From the NCBI GenBank assembly GCA_000504425.1, contig KI632513.1, forward strand, positions 2,624,059-2,688,058: a DNA stretch of 64,000 nucleotides, in the 5' to 3' direction. This stretch comes from Rhodopseudomonas palustris JSC-3b. GTDB lineage: Bacteria > Pseudomonadota > Alphaproteobacteria > Rhizobiales > Xanthobacteraceae. Under the pieces are notes generated by a model. It did no database searches, had not been told where the DNA came from, and was given only the letters and a program-made list of their open reading frames with translations. The position numbers were made by a program, and so were the translations under genes. Shown here piece after piece: positions 1 through 8,101 of the stretch. The first letter of the stretch is position 1, and each line of letters starts with the position of its first letter.

Positions 1-539
1 AGCGACACGCGCAGCCCGACCTGCGCGGACGCGATGAAATTGGCGATGGTCGAGAGCTGGCTGGAGCCGGCCACCAGCGCCACGCAGAACACGATCAGCA
101 GCATCGCCGGTTCGGCGAGCGCGGCGATCATCACTTCGCGGCTGGAGCCGAGCCCGCCGAACGCAGTGCCGACATCCATGCCGGCCAGCGCCAGGAAGAA
201 GCGCGCGGTGCCAAGCAGCGCCACGATCACGATCAGGTCGGCCATCCAGTTGAACAGCAGCCCGGTGGCGAAGGTCGGCACCAGCGCCGCCGCCACCCAG
301 ATCGCCGCGAAAGTGACGTAGGGCGTGGCGCGGAACAGCCAGGAGGCATTATCGGCCAGCACCACATCCTTGCGCAGCAGCCGCAACAGATCGCGATAGG
401 GCTGCAGCAGCGATGGTCCGCGCTTGCGCATCAAGCGCGCCTTGACCTTGCGGATGAAGCCGGTCAGCAGCGGCGCCAGTGTGAACACCAGCAGCATCTG
501 CAGGCCCTGCACCAAAATATCGTCGAGGGTCACGCCCAT
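1..539 (-). CDS. hyfC: HyfC-like membrane subunit (complex I NuoH family), 3' part outside window
   Basis: The reading frame starts at ATG 539 and runs off the left edge, giving about 179 residues. The protein begins MGVTLDDILVQGLQ and has hydrophobic segments separated by a basic loop, then an RKRGPS..QPYRDL stretch typical of the NuoH/HyfC family, whose members form the proton-channel heel of group 4 hydrogenases and complex I. Its start overlaps the end of hyfB by 10 bp, so the two are translationally coupled. No hydrogenase or NADH-dehydrogenase catalytic subunit is visible here because the operon continues outside. The assignment to HyfC rather than NuoH rests on the HyfB neighbour. Confidence 0.8.
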   Translation of the reverse strand, partial: MGVTLDDILVQGLQMLLVFTLAPLLTGFIRKVKARLMRKRGPSLLQPYRDLLRLLRKDVVLADNASWLFRATPYVTFAAIWVAAALVPTFATGLLFNWMADLIVIVALLGTARFFLALAGMDVGTAFGGLGSSREVMIAALAEPAMLLIVFCVALVAGSSQLSTIANFIASAQVGLRVS

Positions 540-2548
540 ATCGCGATCACCACCAGCAGCGCGACCAGCGTGGCGAACACCAGGCTGAGATAGCCGCGGA
601 TCGACAGTAGTTGCATGTTGTTGAGACGGGTCGAGACCGCTTCGATGATGGCCGCGATCCGGCCATACAGATTCTCCCAGACGAGATCGTGCAGCTCTGC
701 GGAAAACTTCGCCGGCGCGACGCTGCCGGGCGGCGGCATGGTGACGTGATCGCGGGCGCGGAACAGCAGCGTGCCGAACACCCGGCGGATCGGCTGCGCA
801 AAACTATCCGGCGAATATTGCGCCTGCGGCACCGGCTCGGCGAAGCCGCAGCCCCAGGCCGGCGCGCGCCGCACCGCATGCGGTGACAGCCGCAGGATCG
901 CCAAAAAGCCCAGTGTCGCCGAGATCGCGATGAAGGCCAGCACCAAGAGGCCGTTATAGGAGCCCTTGCGCAGATCGATCGGCACGATCGACAGCCACGG
1001 CAGTTCGGTCTGGCCGGCAAGGCGGATGTGCAAAATCTCGGCGCTGACCGGCGCCAGCGCATCCATCACCAGCCCCGGGAACACGCCGGCCAGCAGGCAC
1101 AGCAGCGCCAAGATCGCCATCGCGGCGATCGAGAAGCGATCGACCTCCTGCGCGTTCTCCGCGGCCGGGCTGCGCGGCCGGCTGAGGAAGCTCGCGCCAT
1201 AGGCTTTGACGAAACAGGCCGCGGCCAGCGCCGCCGCCAGCGCCAACATGCCGCCGATCGCCGGCACCATGATCTTCAGGCCCCATTGCGGCAGTTGCGG
1301 GCTCTGCAGCACCGCCTGGAAGGTCAGCCATTCCGAGACAAAGCCGTTGAATGGCGGCAGCGCCGAGATCGCCACCGCGCCGATCAGGAACACGATGCTG
1401 GTGGCCGGCATGCGGTGAATGAGGCCGCCGAGCCGATCCATGTTGCGCTCGCCGGTGGCGACCAGCACAGCACCCGCGCCAAAGAACAGCAGGCTCTTGA
1501 ACAGCGAGTGGTTGAGGATGTGAAACAGCGCCGCGGTGAAGGCCAGCGCCGCCGGCAGGCCCTGGCCATTGGCCTGAAACGCCAGCGCCAGCCCGAGCCC
1601 GACAAAGATGATGCCGACATTCTCGATGGTCGAATAGGCCAGCAGCCGTTTGAGGTCGCGCTCCATCAGCGCATAGAGAATGCCCATCACCGCGGTGACG
1701 CCGCCGAGCGACAGCACCACCACGCTCGCGGTCCAATCCGGACGGCCGAGCAGATCGAACACCACGCGAATGAAGCCGTAGATCGCCACCTTGGTCATCA
1801 CGCCGCTCATCAGCGCCGAGACGTGGCTGGGCGCGGCCGGATGGGCCAGCGGCAACCAGACATGGAGCGGCACCAGGCCCGCCTTGGAGCCCGCGCCAAG
1901 CAGCATCAACACCAGCACCAACGTTGCCGCGGCGCCGGAATGCGGGGCGGCGCGAATGGCGTCAAAGCCGTAGTCGCCCGCGGGACCGGCGAGGAAGCCA
2001 AACGCCAGCAACAGCGCCAGCGTGCCAAAACTGGCCATCACCAGATAGACATAGCCGGCTTGCGCATTGCCGCTCTGGCGATGATGCGCCATCACCAGCG
2101 CCCATGACGCCAGCGACATGAATTCCCAGCTCAAGAGATAGGAGAACGCGTCGTCGGCCAGCAGCACCATATTCATGCCGGCCAGAAACGCCGGGAAGAA
2201 CGGCAGCACGCGCTGCGGCGCGTGTTCGTGCCGGCCATAGCCGAGCGCATACAGGCTGGCGAGCGCGCCGCCGAGATTGATCACCACCAGGAAGAACGCG
2301 GACAGCGCATCGAGCCGGAAATGCGCGCCGAGCCATGGCAGGCCGATCGGCAGCACCAGCCGCTCGACCGCGGCGCCATCGCCGATCAGCGCGCGCAAGA
2401 CACCGAGGCCGGCCGCGCTGCACAGCAGCAAGGTGGCGCCATAGATCACGGCATTGCCGATCCGCCAGCGCGCCAGCACCACCGCCAGCACCGAGACGGC
2501 GAGCAGCGCGCCGACATAACTCAGTTGCAGGGCGGCCGCCGACATCAT
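530..2548 (-). CDS. hyfB: HyfB-like proton-translocating antiporter subunit
   Basis: A 672-residue, very hydrophobic protein of the NuoL/MrpA/HyfB family (Proton_antipo_M). Visible family motifs include the HPAAPSHVSALMSG and MTKVAIYG helices with a conserved lysine, LKRLLAYSTIEN, and the HILNHSLFKSLLF helix, followed by further membrane segments and a C-terminal soluble stretch. I chose ATG 2548, which has GGAG 8 nt upstream; the frame stays open to GTG 2596, but the start of a typical first helix and the Shine-Dalgarno favour 2548. It lies in one operon with the HyfC-like gene (10-bp overlap). A short Cys-Cys ORF ends on its start codon. Confidence 0.85.
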   Translation of the reverse strand: MMSAAALQLSYVGALLAVSVLAVVLARWRIGNAVIYGATLLLCSAAGLGVLRALIGDGAAVERLVLPIGLPWLGAHFRLDALSAFFLVVINLGGALASLYALGYGRHEHAPQRVLPFFPAFLAGMNMVLLADDAFSYLLSWEFMSLASWALVMAHHRQSGNAQAGYVYLVMASFGTLALLLAFGFLAGPAGDYGFDAIRAAPHSGAAATLVLVLMLLGAGSKAGLVPLHVWLPLAHPAAPSHVSALMSGVMTKVAIYGFIRVVFDLLGRPDWTASVVVLSLGGVTAVMGILYALMERDLKRLLAYSTIENVGIIFVGLGLALAFQANGQGLPAALAFTAALFHILNHSLFKSLLFFGAGAVLVATGERNMDRLGGLIHRMPATSIVFLIGAVAISALPPFNGFVSEWLTFQAVLQSPQLPQWGLKIMVPAIGGMLALAAALAAACFVKAYGASFLSRPRSPAAENAQEVDRFSIAAMAILALLCLLAGVFPGLVMDALAPVSAEILHIRLAGQTELPWLSIVPIDLRKGSYNGLLVLAFIAISATLGFLAILRLSPHAVRRAPAWGCGFAEPVPQAQYSPDSFAQPIRRVFGTLLFRARDHVTMPPPGSVAPAKFSAELHDLVWENLYGRIAAIIEAVSTRLNNMQLLSIRGYLSLVFATLVALLVVIAIWA

Positions 2549-2619
2549 CCGCGCCGCTCCGCACCGCTGCCGAGCCGGCCCATCAGCGCGCAGCACACCG
2601 AGAGATGGCGGTCGGCCAT
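2545..2619 (-). CDS. possible 24-residue leader peptide with Cys-Cys pair upstream of hyfB
   Basis: ATG 2619 has AGGG just upstream and opens a 24-codon frame that starts MADRHLSVCCAL and ends GAERRG. Its TGA stop (2547-2545) overlaps the hyfB start region (GGATGATG). The hyfB Shine-Dalgarno (GGAG) lies inside its last codons, so ribosome progress through the two consecutive TGC cysteine codons could control hyfB translation. This is the architecture of cysteine-sensing leader peptides, but I do not recognise a named family. It could be a chance ORF. Confidence 0.45.
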   Translation of the reverse strand: MADRHLSVCCALMGRLGSGAERRG

Positions 2620-2668
2620 CGGTACCCTGTGCGTGCCTGCATCACTGAAGATCATAGCCGCTCCGACT

Positions 2669-2689
2669 TATGATGTTCAAAACATCATA
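2669..2689. promoter_or_regulatory. perfect 21-bp inverted repeat, operator-like, upstream of hyf operon
   Basis: TATGATGTT and AACATCATA are perfect 9-bp arms around a CAA centre. The site is 50 bp upstream of the leader-peptide start, where a promoter for the minus-strand hyf operon would be, and it lies in a locally AT-rich stretch. No T-run follows, so a terminator is unlikely. The cognate regulator is unknown. Confidence 0.6.
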
Positions 2690-3172
2690 TCTGATAGATG
2701 GGATATCTGTCTCGCCATGATTCGTGCGTTTTTTGCGGAGCAGCTATTAAGCCACCGCCGGCGTCGGATGAACATTGTCACAATGTGAAACAGTTTGCCG
2801 CGGGCAGCCGATCGAGGCTGAGCGGCAGGCCGAGTTGGGCCGTCGAGAGCTGAGCTGATACCAACCGCTCCTACCATTGACTCGTCATGCCCGCGCTTGT
2901 CGCGGGGATCCACCTCTTGAAAGCGCTGCAAGATCAAAGACGTGGATGTCCGGGACGGAGCCCGGCCATGACGTGCGGATGGGTTGGTATCAATTGCCGT
3001 TGGTATGAGACGGGCTGAGCGCGATAACCGCCGGCATGCTGCGGGCGGAAGAACGGTTGAGGCGGCGCGGGACCGTTCAACGCTGCGCCGCGAGTTGCAG
3101 CGGGATATGGCGGCGGCGCGCCAGCTCAGACGGGGCGCGCCGTGGCCATGTCGTCGTCGATACGGCCGGAGA
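2690..3172. other. intergenic stretch, no gene supported
   Basis: Open frames here are GC-rich shadows with no recognisable domain. The stretch holds one complete 149-bp palindromic repeat (listed separately); 3007-3172 shows nothing I can name. Confidence 0.6.
2858..3006 (-). repeat. family A palindromic repeat, full-length copy (149 bp)
   Basis: The ends are ATACCAACCG and CCGTTGGTAT, a 10-bp terminal inverted repeat with one mismatch. Inside are two hairpins built on CCCGCGCTTGTCGCGGG and CCGGGACGGAGCCCGG, with the TTGAAAGCGCTGCAAGATCAA core between them. Other copies sit at 27904, 33787, 36467, 45277, 47292 and 50031, with a decayed one at 3781. Orientation is opposite to the 36467 copy. 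Confidence 0.85.
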
Positions 3173-3364
3173 TCAGATCCAACCGGGGCTGCAGCTGATC
3201 AGGGCGGTCGAGCAATCGTCCTCGGATTCGCCGGCGCCCAGCGTCGCACCACAGTGCCGACAGATTCGCGGTTTCAGCGCCATGGCGCGAGTGGTTTTGC
3301 GCTGCAACTGATAGTCGACGAAATCGACGACGTTCGGTGTTGGCGTTGATGTTTGTTCGACCAT
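3173..3364 (-). CDS. small CxxC zinc-ribbon-like hypothetical protein
   Basis: A 63-residue protein starting at ATG 3364, with GTGAGGA about 8 nt upstream. The body carries a CRHCGATL motif followed by a later ESEDDCS cysteine and CSP near the end, suggesting a small metal-binding fold. The N-terminus (VVDFVDYQLQRK) looks like a short amphipathic helix. I recall similar small orphan proteins in Bradyrhizobium-type genomes, without known function. The frame is open further upstream, but the Shine-Dalgarno supports 3364. Confidence 0.6.
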   Translation of the reverse strand: MVEQTSTPTPNVVDFVDYQLQRKTTRAMALKPRICRHCGATLGAGESEDDCSTALISCSPGWI

Positions 3365-3955
3365 GGTTGTCCTCACTTCTGAGGCGACGTTATCGCAGCA
3401 CTTTTTTGGGCAACCGTTCAGTCGAAAGATCAAATTTTACCGGAGACGGGCTGGGCTCACCGCGCGCCGCCAGATCCGGTTCGATGAGTTGAAAGACTGA
3501 TAATGCCGATGCGTAAAGGGCGCTGGTTTCGCGCGTCGTGCAGCGCCAAAGCCTGCCGCTGGCTGCAGAAATCGTTATTCGCTGCGAACACCGTCCCCCA
3601 CTGGCACAAGATGCAGCGTAGCGCCGCGACCTCTCGCCGCTGCGGCAAAGACGGCGCGCCGTTTAGAACCAGTCAAAGCATGATTGCCATCATCACACCC
3701 CCGCTCGGCGCGGCACCGCTGTCTGCAAGGCGGTAAGATGTGCGGCGTTACCAGCGGCGATGGCGCCAGCTGGTCCGCGCGTCATGCCCGAGCCTCGTCC
3801 CGGCCAGCACGCACCCTGCACGGCTTTCAAGACATCGATGCCCGGGGCAAGCGCGGGCTGCGCTCGCGGTTCGAGCGAGTGGATGCCGGTTCGCGGCTCT
3901 CACAGCCGATGGCCTCGGACGATCGGCGCCGCACCGCCGCCCGCATCCAGGCAAC
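3365..3955. other. intergenic stretch without a supported gene
   Basis: Short open frames on both strands (for example 3457-3648 minus, 3503-3736 plus) overlap each other and show no domain. A decayed family A repeat occupies about 3781-3862. The fbcH terminator lies at the right end. Confidence 0.5.
3781..3862 (+). repeat. degenerate family A palindromic repeat
   Basis: GTCATGCCCGAGCCTCGTCC, a GGCTTTCAAGACATCGATGC core and GGGGCAAGCGCGGGC follow the order of the forward family A repeat, but with several substitutions and no recognisable terminal repeats. It appears to be an old, partly decayed copy. Confidence 0.5.
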
Positions 3956-3979
3956 AAAAAAGCCCCCGAAGGGGCTTTT
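3956..3979 (-). terminator. intrinsic terminator of the fbcFH operon
   Basis: Read on the minus strand: a perfect 9-bp stem AAAAGCCCC / GGGGCTTTT with a four-base TTCG loop, continued by a T-run. It sits 27 bp beyond the fbcH stop codon, as expected for the end of the operon. Confidence 0.9.
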
Positions 3980-4005
3980 CCGTTTTCGTTATCCAATCGC
4001 TTCGA

Positions 4006-6081
4006 TCAGTGGGCGTTGGCCCAGACCCGGCGCTTGGTGAAGTACAGGAGGCCAGTCAGCAGCGCCAGGAAGATCATGACCTGCAGGCCGAGCCGCTTGC
4101 GGGCTTCCATGTGCGGCTCAGCAGCCCACATCAGGAACGCGGTGACGTCCTTGGCCAGCTGGTCCGCGGTGTTCGGCGTGCCATCGTCATAGGTGACGAC
4201 GCCGTCCATCAGCATCTGCGGCATCTTGATGGCGTGGCCCGGGTAGTACTTGTTGTAGTACGCGCCGTCCGGGAGAACGAAGCCCTCCGGGGGAGTGTCT
4301 TCGTAGCCACGCAGCACGCCAGCCACGTAGTTCGGGCCCTGCTCCTGGAACTGGGTGACCAGGTCGATCAGGAACTGCGGGAAACCACGCTCATAGGACC
4401 GCGCCTTGGTGATCACCGACAGGTCCGGGGGAGCCGCACCGCCGTTCGAGAACCGCGCAGCGGCTTCGTTCGGATAGGGCGACGGGAACGGGTCGGCCAG
4501 GCGGCGCGGACGATCGAACATCTCGCCGGAGTCGTTCGGGCCGTCCTTGATCGGCGCGGCTTCGGCAGCGAACGCCTTGGCCTGCTCGACGGTGAAGCCC
4601 GGTCCACCCGGCTCCGTCAGGTTCCGGTAGTGGACGTACTTCATCGAGTGACAGGCCGAGCAGACTTCCTTGTACACCTTGTAGCCACGCTGCAGCTGAG
4701 CGCGGTCGAAGGTGCCGAACGGGCCGGCGAACGACCACTCCAGCGACGGCGGCACGTTGCCGCCCGCCGAGGCCTTGGCGTCCTGGCTGGCGCCGACCAC
4801 CAGGGTGCCGGCCAGCGCAGCGATCACAGCGACCGAGGCGAGCGACTTGCCCTTGGAGGACGAGCTGGCGAGCACGTCGTCAGCGATCGAGTTCGGCAAC
4901 GGCAAGGTCTTCTCCTTACGCGACAGCACAGGCAGCACCACCAGGAAGTAGGCGAAGTAGCAAGCGGTGAGCACCTGCGACATCACGGTGTAGACGCCTT
5001 CCGCCGGCTTGGCACCCAGCCAGCCCAGCAGCAAGCAGACCGCGACGAACGCCCAGAAGAAGCGCTTGGCCAGCGGACGATAGCGCGACGAACGAACCTT
5101 GCAGCTGTCGAGCCAGGGCAGGAACAGCAGAACCAGGATCGCGCCGAACATCGCCACAACGCCGAGCAGCTTGTTCGGGATGGCGCGCAGGATCGCGTAG
5201 AACGGCAGGTAGTACCATTCCGGCACGATATGCGGCGGGGTCACGCCCGGATTGGCCGGGATGTAGTTGTCGGCTTCGCCGAGATAGTTCGGCATGTAGA
5301 AAATGAACCAGGAGAAGAACAGCAGGAAGGCAGACATGCCAACCAGGTCCTTCAGCGTCGCATAAGGCGTGAAGGGCACGGTGTCCTTCTCGGTCTTCGG
5401 TTCGACGCCGGTCGGGTTGTTCTGGCCGGTGACGTGCATCGCCCAGATGTGCAGCACCACCACGCCGACGATCACGAACGGCAGCAGGTAATGCAGCGAG
5501 AAGAAGCGGTTCAGCGTCGGGTTGCCGACCGAGTAGCCGCCCCACAGCAGCGTCACGATGCTGTCACCGACCAGCGGAATGGCCGAGAACAGGTTGGTGA
5601 TCACGGTGGCGCCCCAGAAGCTCATCTGGCCCCAGGGAAGCACGTAGCCCATGAAGCCGGTGGCCATCATCAGCAGGTAGATGATGACGCCCAGGATCCA
5701 CAGCAGCTCGCGCGGCTCCTTGTACGACCCGTAATACAGGCCGCGGAACATGTGCACATACACCGCGATGAAGAACATCGAGGCGCCGGCGGCGTGGATG
5801 TTACGCATCATCCAGCCATAGTTCACGTCACGGACGATCGCTTCGATCGAGTCGAAGGCCAGGTCGGCGTGCGGGGTGTAGTGCATCGCCAGCACGACGC
5901 CGGTGATGATCTGGACCGCCAGCATCATCGCGAGGATGGCGCCGAACGTCCACCAGTAGTTGAGGTTGCGCGGCGTCGGATAAGCCACAAAGGACGAATG
6001 CACAAAGTTCATCACCGGCAGTCGTTGTTCTATCCACTGCAGGGCTTTGTGTTGTGGCTGATAGGTTGAAGGTCCACTCAT
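4006..6081 (-). CDS. fbcH: fused cytochrome b / cytochrome c1 of the bc1 complex
   Basis: A 691-residue precursor joining cytochrome b (about 1-400) to cytochrome c1 (about 440-691), the arrangement known from Bradyrhizobium fbcH. In the b part the heme-ligand histidines H96/H110 and H197/H211 keep the canonical 14-residue spacing, and the Qo-site PEWY is at 287-290. A hydrophobic segment at about 415-432 ending in AKASA looks like the internal signal/cleavage region that releases c1. The c1 heme site is CSACH at 474-478, with a candidate Met ligand at M620 (IKMPQM) and a C-terminal anchor helix at about 666-682. It lies 52 bp downstream of the Rieske gene fbcF. It oxidises ubiquinol and reduces cytochrome c at the cytoplasmic membrane. 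Confidence 0.97.
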   Translation of the reverse strand: MSGPSTYQPQHKALQWIEQRLPVMNFVHSSFVAYPTPRNLNYWWTFGAILAMMLAVQIITGVVLAMHYTPHADLAFDSIEAIVRDVNYGWMMRNIHAAGASMFFIAVYVHMFRGLYYGSYKEPRELLWILGVIIYLLMMATGFMGYVLPWGQMSFWGATVITNLFSAIPLVGDSIVTLLWGGYSVGNPTLNRFFSLHYLLPFVIVGVVVLHIWAMHVTGQNNPTGVEPKTEKDTVPFTPYATLKDLVGMSAFLLFFSWFIFYMPNYLGEADNYIPANPGVTPPHIVPEWYYLPFYAILRAIPNKLLGVVAMFGAILVLLFLPWLDSCKVRSSRYRPLAKRFFWAFVAVCLLLGWLGAKPAEGVYTVMSQVLTACYFAYFLVVLPVLSRKEKTLPLPNSIADDVLASSSSKGKSLASVAVIAALAGTLVVGASQDAKASAGGNVPPSLEWSFAGPFGTFDRAQLQRGYKVYKEVCSACHSMKYVHYRNLTEPGGPGFTVEQAKAFAAEAAPIKDGPNDSGEMFDRPRRLADPFPSPYPNEAAARFSNGGAAPPDLSVITKARSYERGFPQFLIDLVTQFQEQGPNYVAGVLRGYEDTPPEGFVLPDGAYYNKYYPGHAIKMPQMLMDGVVTYDDGTPNTADQLAKDVTAFLMWAAEPHMEARKRLGLQVMIFLALLTGLLYFTKRRVWANAH

Positions 6082-6133
6082 GTCGCGATCCTAGGAATGA
6101 TGGCAGCGATGCTTAATGGAGGATGGGGTGACG

Positions 6134-6661
6134 TCAGCCGATCTGGATCTTGCTGGCGGAGACGAACTGATAGGGCGGCACCGGCAGGTTGGCCGGAGCG
6201 GGCCCCTGGCGAATGCGGCCCGAGGAATCGTACTGGGAGCCGTGGCAGGGGCAGAAGAAGCCGTTGTAATTGCCCTGACGGGCCATCGGGATGCAGCCGA
6301 GATGGGTGCAGATGCCGACCACCACCAGCCACTGCTCGTGGCCTTCCTTGGTGCGGTCCTGATCGCTCTGCGGATCGGGCAGGCTCGACAGCGACACCGT
6401 GCGCGCTTCTTCGATCTGCTGCGCGGAGCGGTGCATGATGTAGATCGGCTTACCGCGCCAAAACACCTTGATTTCCTGGCCCTCAGCAACCGGACCAAGA
6501 TCGACCTCGATCGGAGCGCCCGCGGCGATCGTCGAGGCGTCCGGATTCATTTGCGAAACCAACGGCCAAACCACCGCAGCCGCGCCGACAGCCGCCACGG
6601 CACCGGTCGCGATGTATAGAAAATCACGGCGAGTCGGTTCCGTCGAAACCTCTGTCGTCAT
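6134..6661 (-). CDS. fbcF: Rieske iron-sulfur subunit of the bc1 complex
   Basis: A 175-residue protein with a twin-arginine-like N-terminus (TRRDFLYIATG) and one membrane anchor, then the Rieske fold. The 2Fe-2S ligands lie in CTHLGC and CPCHGS. The frame is open to 6727, but ATG 6661 gives the usual short N-terminus MTTEVSTEPTRRDF. It is first in the operon with fbcH and transfers electrons from ubiquinol to cytochrome c1. A paralogue lies at 21110-21646 outside any bc1 operon. The symbol petA is equally valid. Confidence 0.96.
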   Translation of the reverse strand: MTTEVSTEPTRRDFLYIATGAVAAVGAAAVVWPLVSQMNPDASTIAAGAPIEVDLGPVAEGQEIKVFWRGKPIYIMHRSAQQIEEARTVSLSSLPDPQSDQDRTKEGHEQWLVVVGICTHLGCIPMARQGNYNGFFCPCHGSQYDSSGRIRQGPAPANLPVPPYQFVSASKIQIG

Positions 6662-6953
6662 GATGCCAAGCCCTTTCTTATCTTCTCTTTCAGCCGGTGC
6701 ACCGCGCGATGCGGCAGCCACACACACTCACGCTCCGAGAGCAGCTTACGATATCCGCAATCCACGAAGGCGCGGCAATATGACCACTTCACCAACGATT
6801 AGCGTTGGAACAGCCAGTCCAGGGTCGTTCTATTGGCACCCTTGCCGAAAGAGCGCAAGCCCGCTATCGGCCTAGTAACCCGCATTGCCTGAAACTGATG
6901 CAGCCTTATGATCGGTCTGTGCTTTCGGGACTGTTAAGGAAGCCCGAAATCAG

Positions 6954-7430
6954 ATGCGGATCGCCCTGTTCCAGCCCGACATCCCTCAGAATTGCGGGAC
7001 CATTTTGCGGATGTGCGCCTGCCTGAATGTCGAGGCGCACATCATCGAGCCGGCCGGCTTTCCGGTATCTGACCGCCATTTCCGCCGCGCCGGCATGGAC
7101 TATCTTGATCACGTTCGCATCATTCGGCACGATTCTTGGATGAAGTTTGGGCAGTGGCGTGATCAGGCCGGCTGCCGGGTGGTCCTACTTACAACCAAAG
7201 GACTACAGCCCTATTGGGAATATCGCTATGCCGAAACCGACGTGCTGCTGCTCGGTCGGGAGTCCGCCGGGGTTCCCGATGAGGTCGCGGCAGCAGCCGA
7301 TGCGCGGCTGGTGATTCCGGTGCAAGCTGGGCTACGCTCGCTCAATATCGCGGTCGCCGCCGCCATGGTGGTCGGGGAAGCATTGCGGCAGACCAGCTGG
7401 CAAACCGCCACTTCGCAGGGCGCGCCATGA
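6954..7430 (+). CDS. trmL: tRNA (cytidine(34)-2'-O)-methyltransferase
   Basis: A 158-residue single-domain SPOUT methyltransferase, the usual length of TrmL. The N-terminus MRIALFQPDIPQNCGTI and the C-terminal trefoil-knot motifs LLLGRESAGVP and GLRSLNIAVAAA are characteristic. It methylates the wobble ribose of certain leucine tRNAs using S-adenosylmethionine. The stop codon overlaps the queE start (ATGA), so the two tRNA-modification genes form an operon. It is divergent from fbcF, with about 290 bp between. Confidence 0.93.
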   Translation: MRIALFQPDIPQNCGTILRMCACLNVEAHIIEPAGFPVSDRHFRRAGMDYLDHVRIIRHDSWMKFGQWRDQAGCRVVLLTTKGLQPYWEYRYAETDVLLLGRESAGVPDEVAAAADARLVIPVQAGLRSLNIAVAAAMVVGEALRQTSWQTATSQGAP

Positions 7431-8059
7431 GCTACGCCGTAAAAGAGATCTTTCTCACTTTGCAGGGCGAAGGCGCGCAGGCCGGGCGCGCCGCGGTGTT
7501 CTGCCGCTTCAGCGGCTGCAATCTGTGGAGCGGCCGCGAGCAGGACCGCCACGCCGCCGACTGCCGGTTCTGCGATACCGACTTTGTCGGCACCGATGGC
7601 ACGCTCGGGCAGCGTTATCAGAACGCCGCCGATCTGGCGGAAGCGATTGCAGCGCAATGGCTCGGCGCCGAGGCGGAACGCTATGTGGTGCTGACCGGCG
7701 GCGAGCCGCTGCTGCAAGTCGACGCCGCGCTGATCGACGCGCTCCATGATCTCGGCTTTTCGGTCGGGCTGGAAACTAACGGCACGCTACTACCGCCCGA
7801 TGGCATCGATTGGATCTGTGTCAGTCCCAAAGCCGGCACCGAACTGGTGCTGCAGCATGGCGATGAGCTGAAGCTGGTCTATCCGCAGGCGGGCGCCGAG
7901 CCGGAACGGTTTGCGCGGCTGCCGTTCGAGTATTTTTCGCTGCAGCCGCTCGATGGCCCCGATGCCGCAGCGCACACCCAGGCAGCGATCGATTACTGCC
8001 TGCGCCATCCGCAATGGCGGCTCAGCGTGCAGACCCATAAGGTAATCGGCATCCGCTGA
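7427..8059 (+). CDS. queE: 7-carboxy-7-deazaguanine synthase (radical SAM)
   Basis: A 210-residue radical SAM enzyme of queuosine biosynthesis that converts carboxytetrahydropterin to 7-carboxy-7-deazaguanine. The N-terminus YAVKEIFLTLQGEG is diagnostic. The cluster-binding cysteines are spaced C-x14-C-x2-C (CNLW...DCRFCDTDF) instead of the classical CxxxCxxC, as in the proteobacterial QueE subgroup. The VLTGGEPLLQ motif and a C-terminal SVQTHK stretch follow. It overlaps trmL by 4 bp. Confidence 0.94.
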   Translation: MSYAVKEIFLTLQGEGAQAGRAAVFCRFSGCNLWSGREQDRHAADCRFCDTDFVGTDGTLGQRYQNAADLAEAIAAQWLGAEAERYVVLTGGEPLLQVDAALIDALHDLGFSVGLETNGTLLPPDGIDWICVSPKAGTELVLQHGDELKLVYPQAGAEPERFARLPFEYFSLQPLDGPDAAAHTQAAIDYCLRHPQWRLSVQTHKVIGIR

Positions 8060-8101
8060 TGCGTTGCCGATCCGCGCCGACGCGGACCGCAGTGACAGCC
8101 A

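Noticed and set aside
1028..2107. Gln/Arg/His-rich plus-strand ORF within hyfB
   Set aside because: It is antisense to a clear membrane-protein gene and has no domain.
3457..3648. Minus-strand 63-codon ORF with CxxC
   Set aside because: It overlaps a plus-strand ORF, has no Shine-Dalgarno and no recognisable family. Possibly a decayed gene, but not supportable.
3760..6069. Very long open frame antisense to fbcH
   Set aside because: It mirrors the codon pattern of fbcH, has His/Arg/Gln-rich low-complexity translation and no domain. It is a high-GC shadow.
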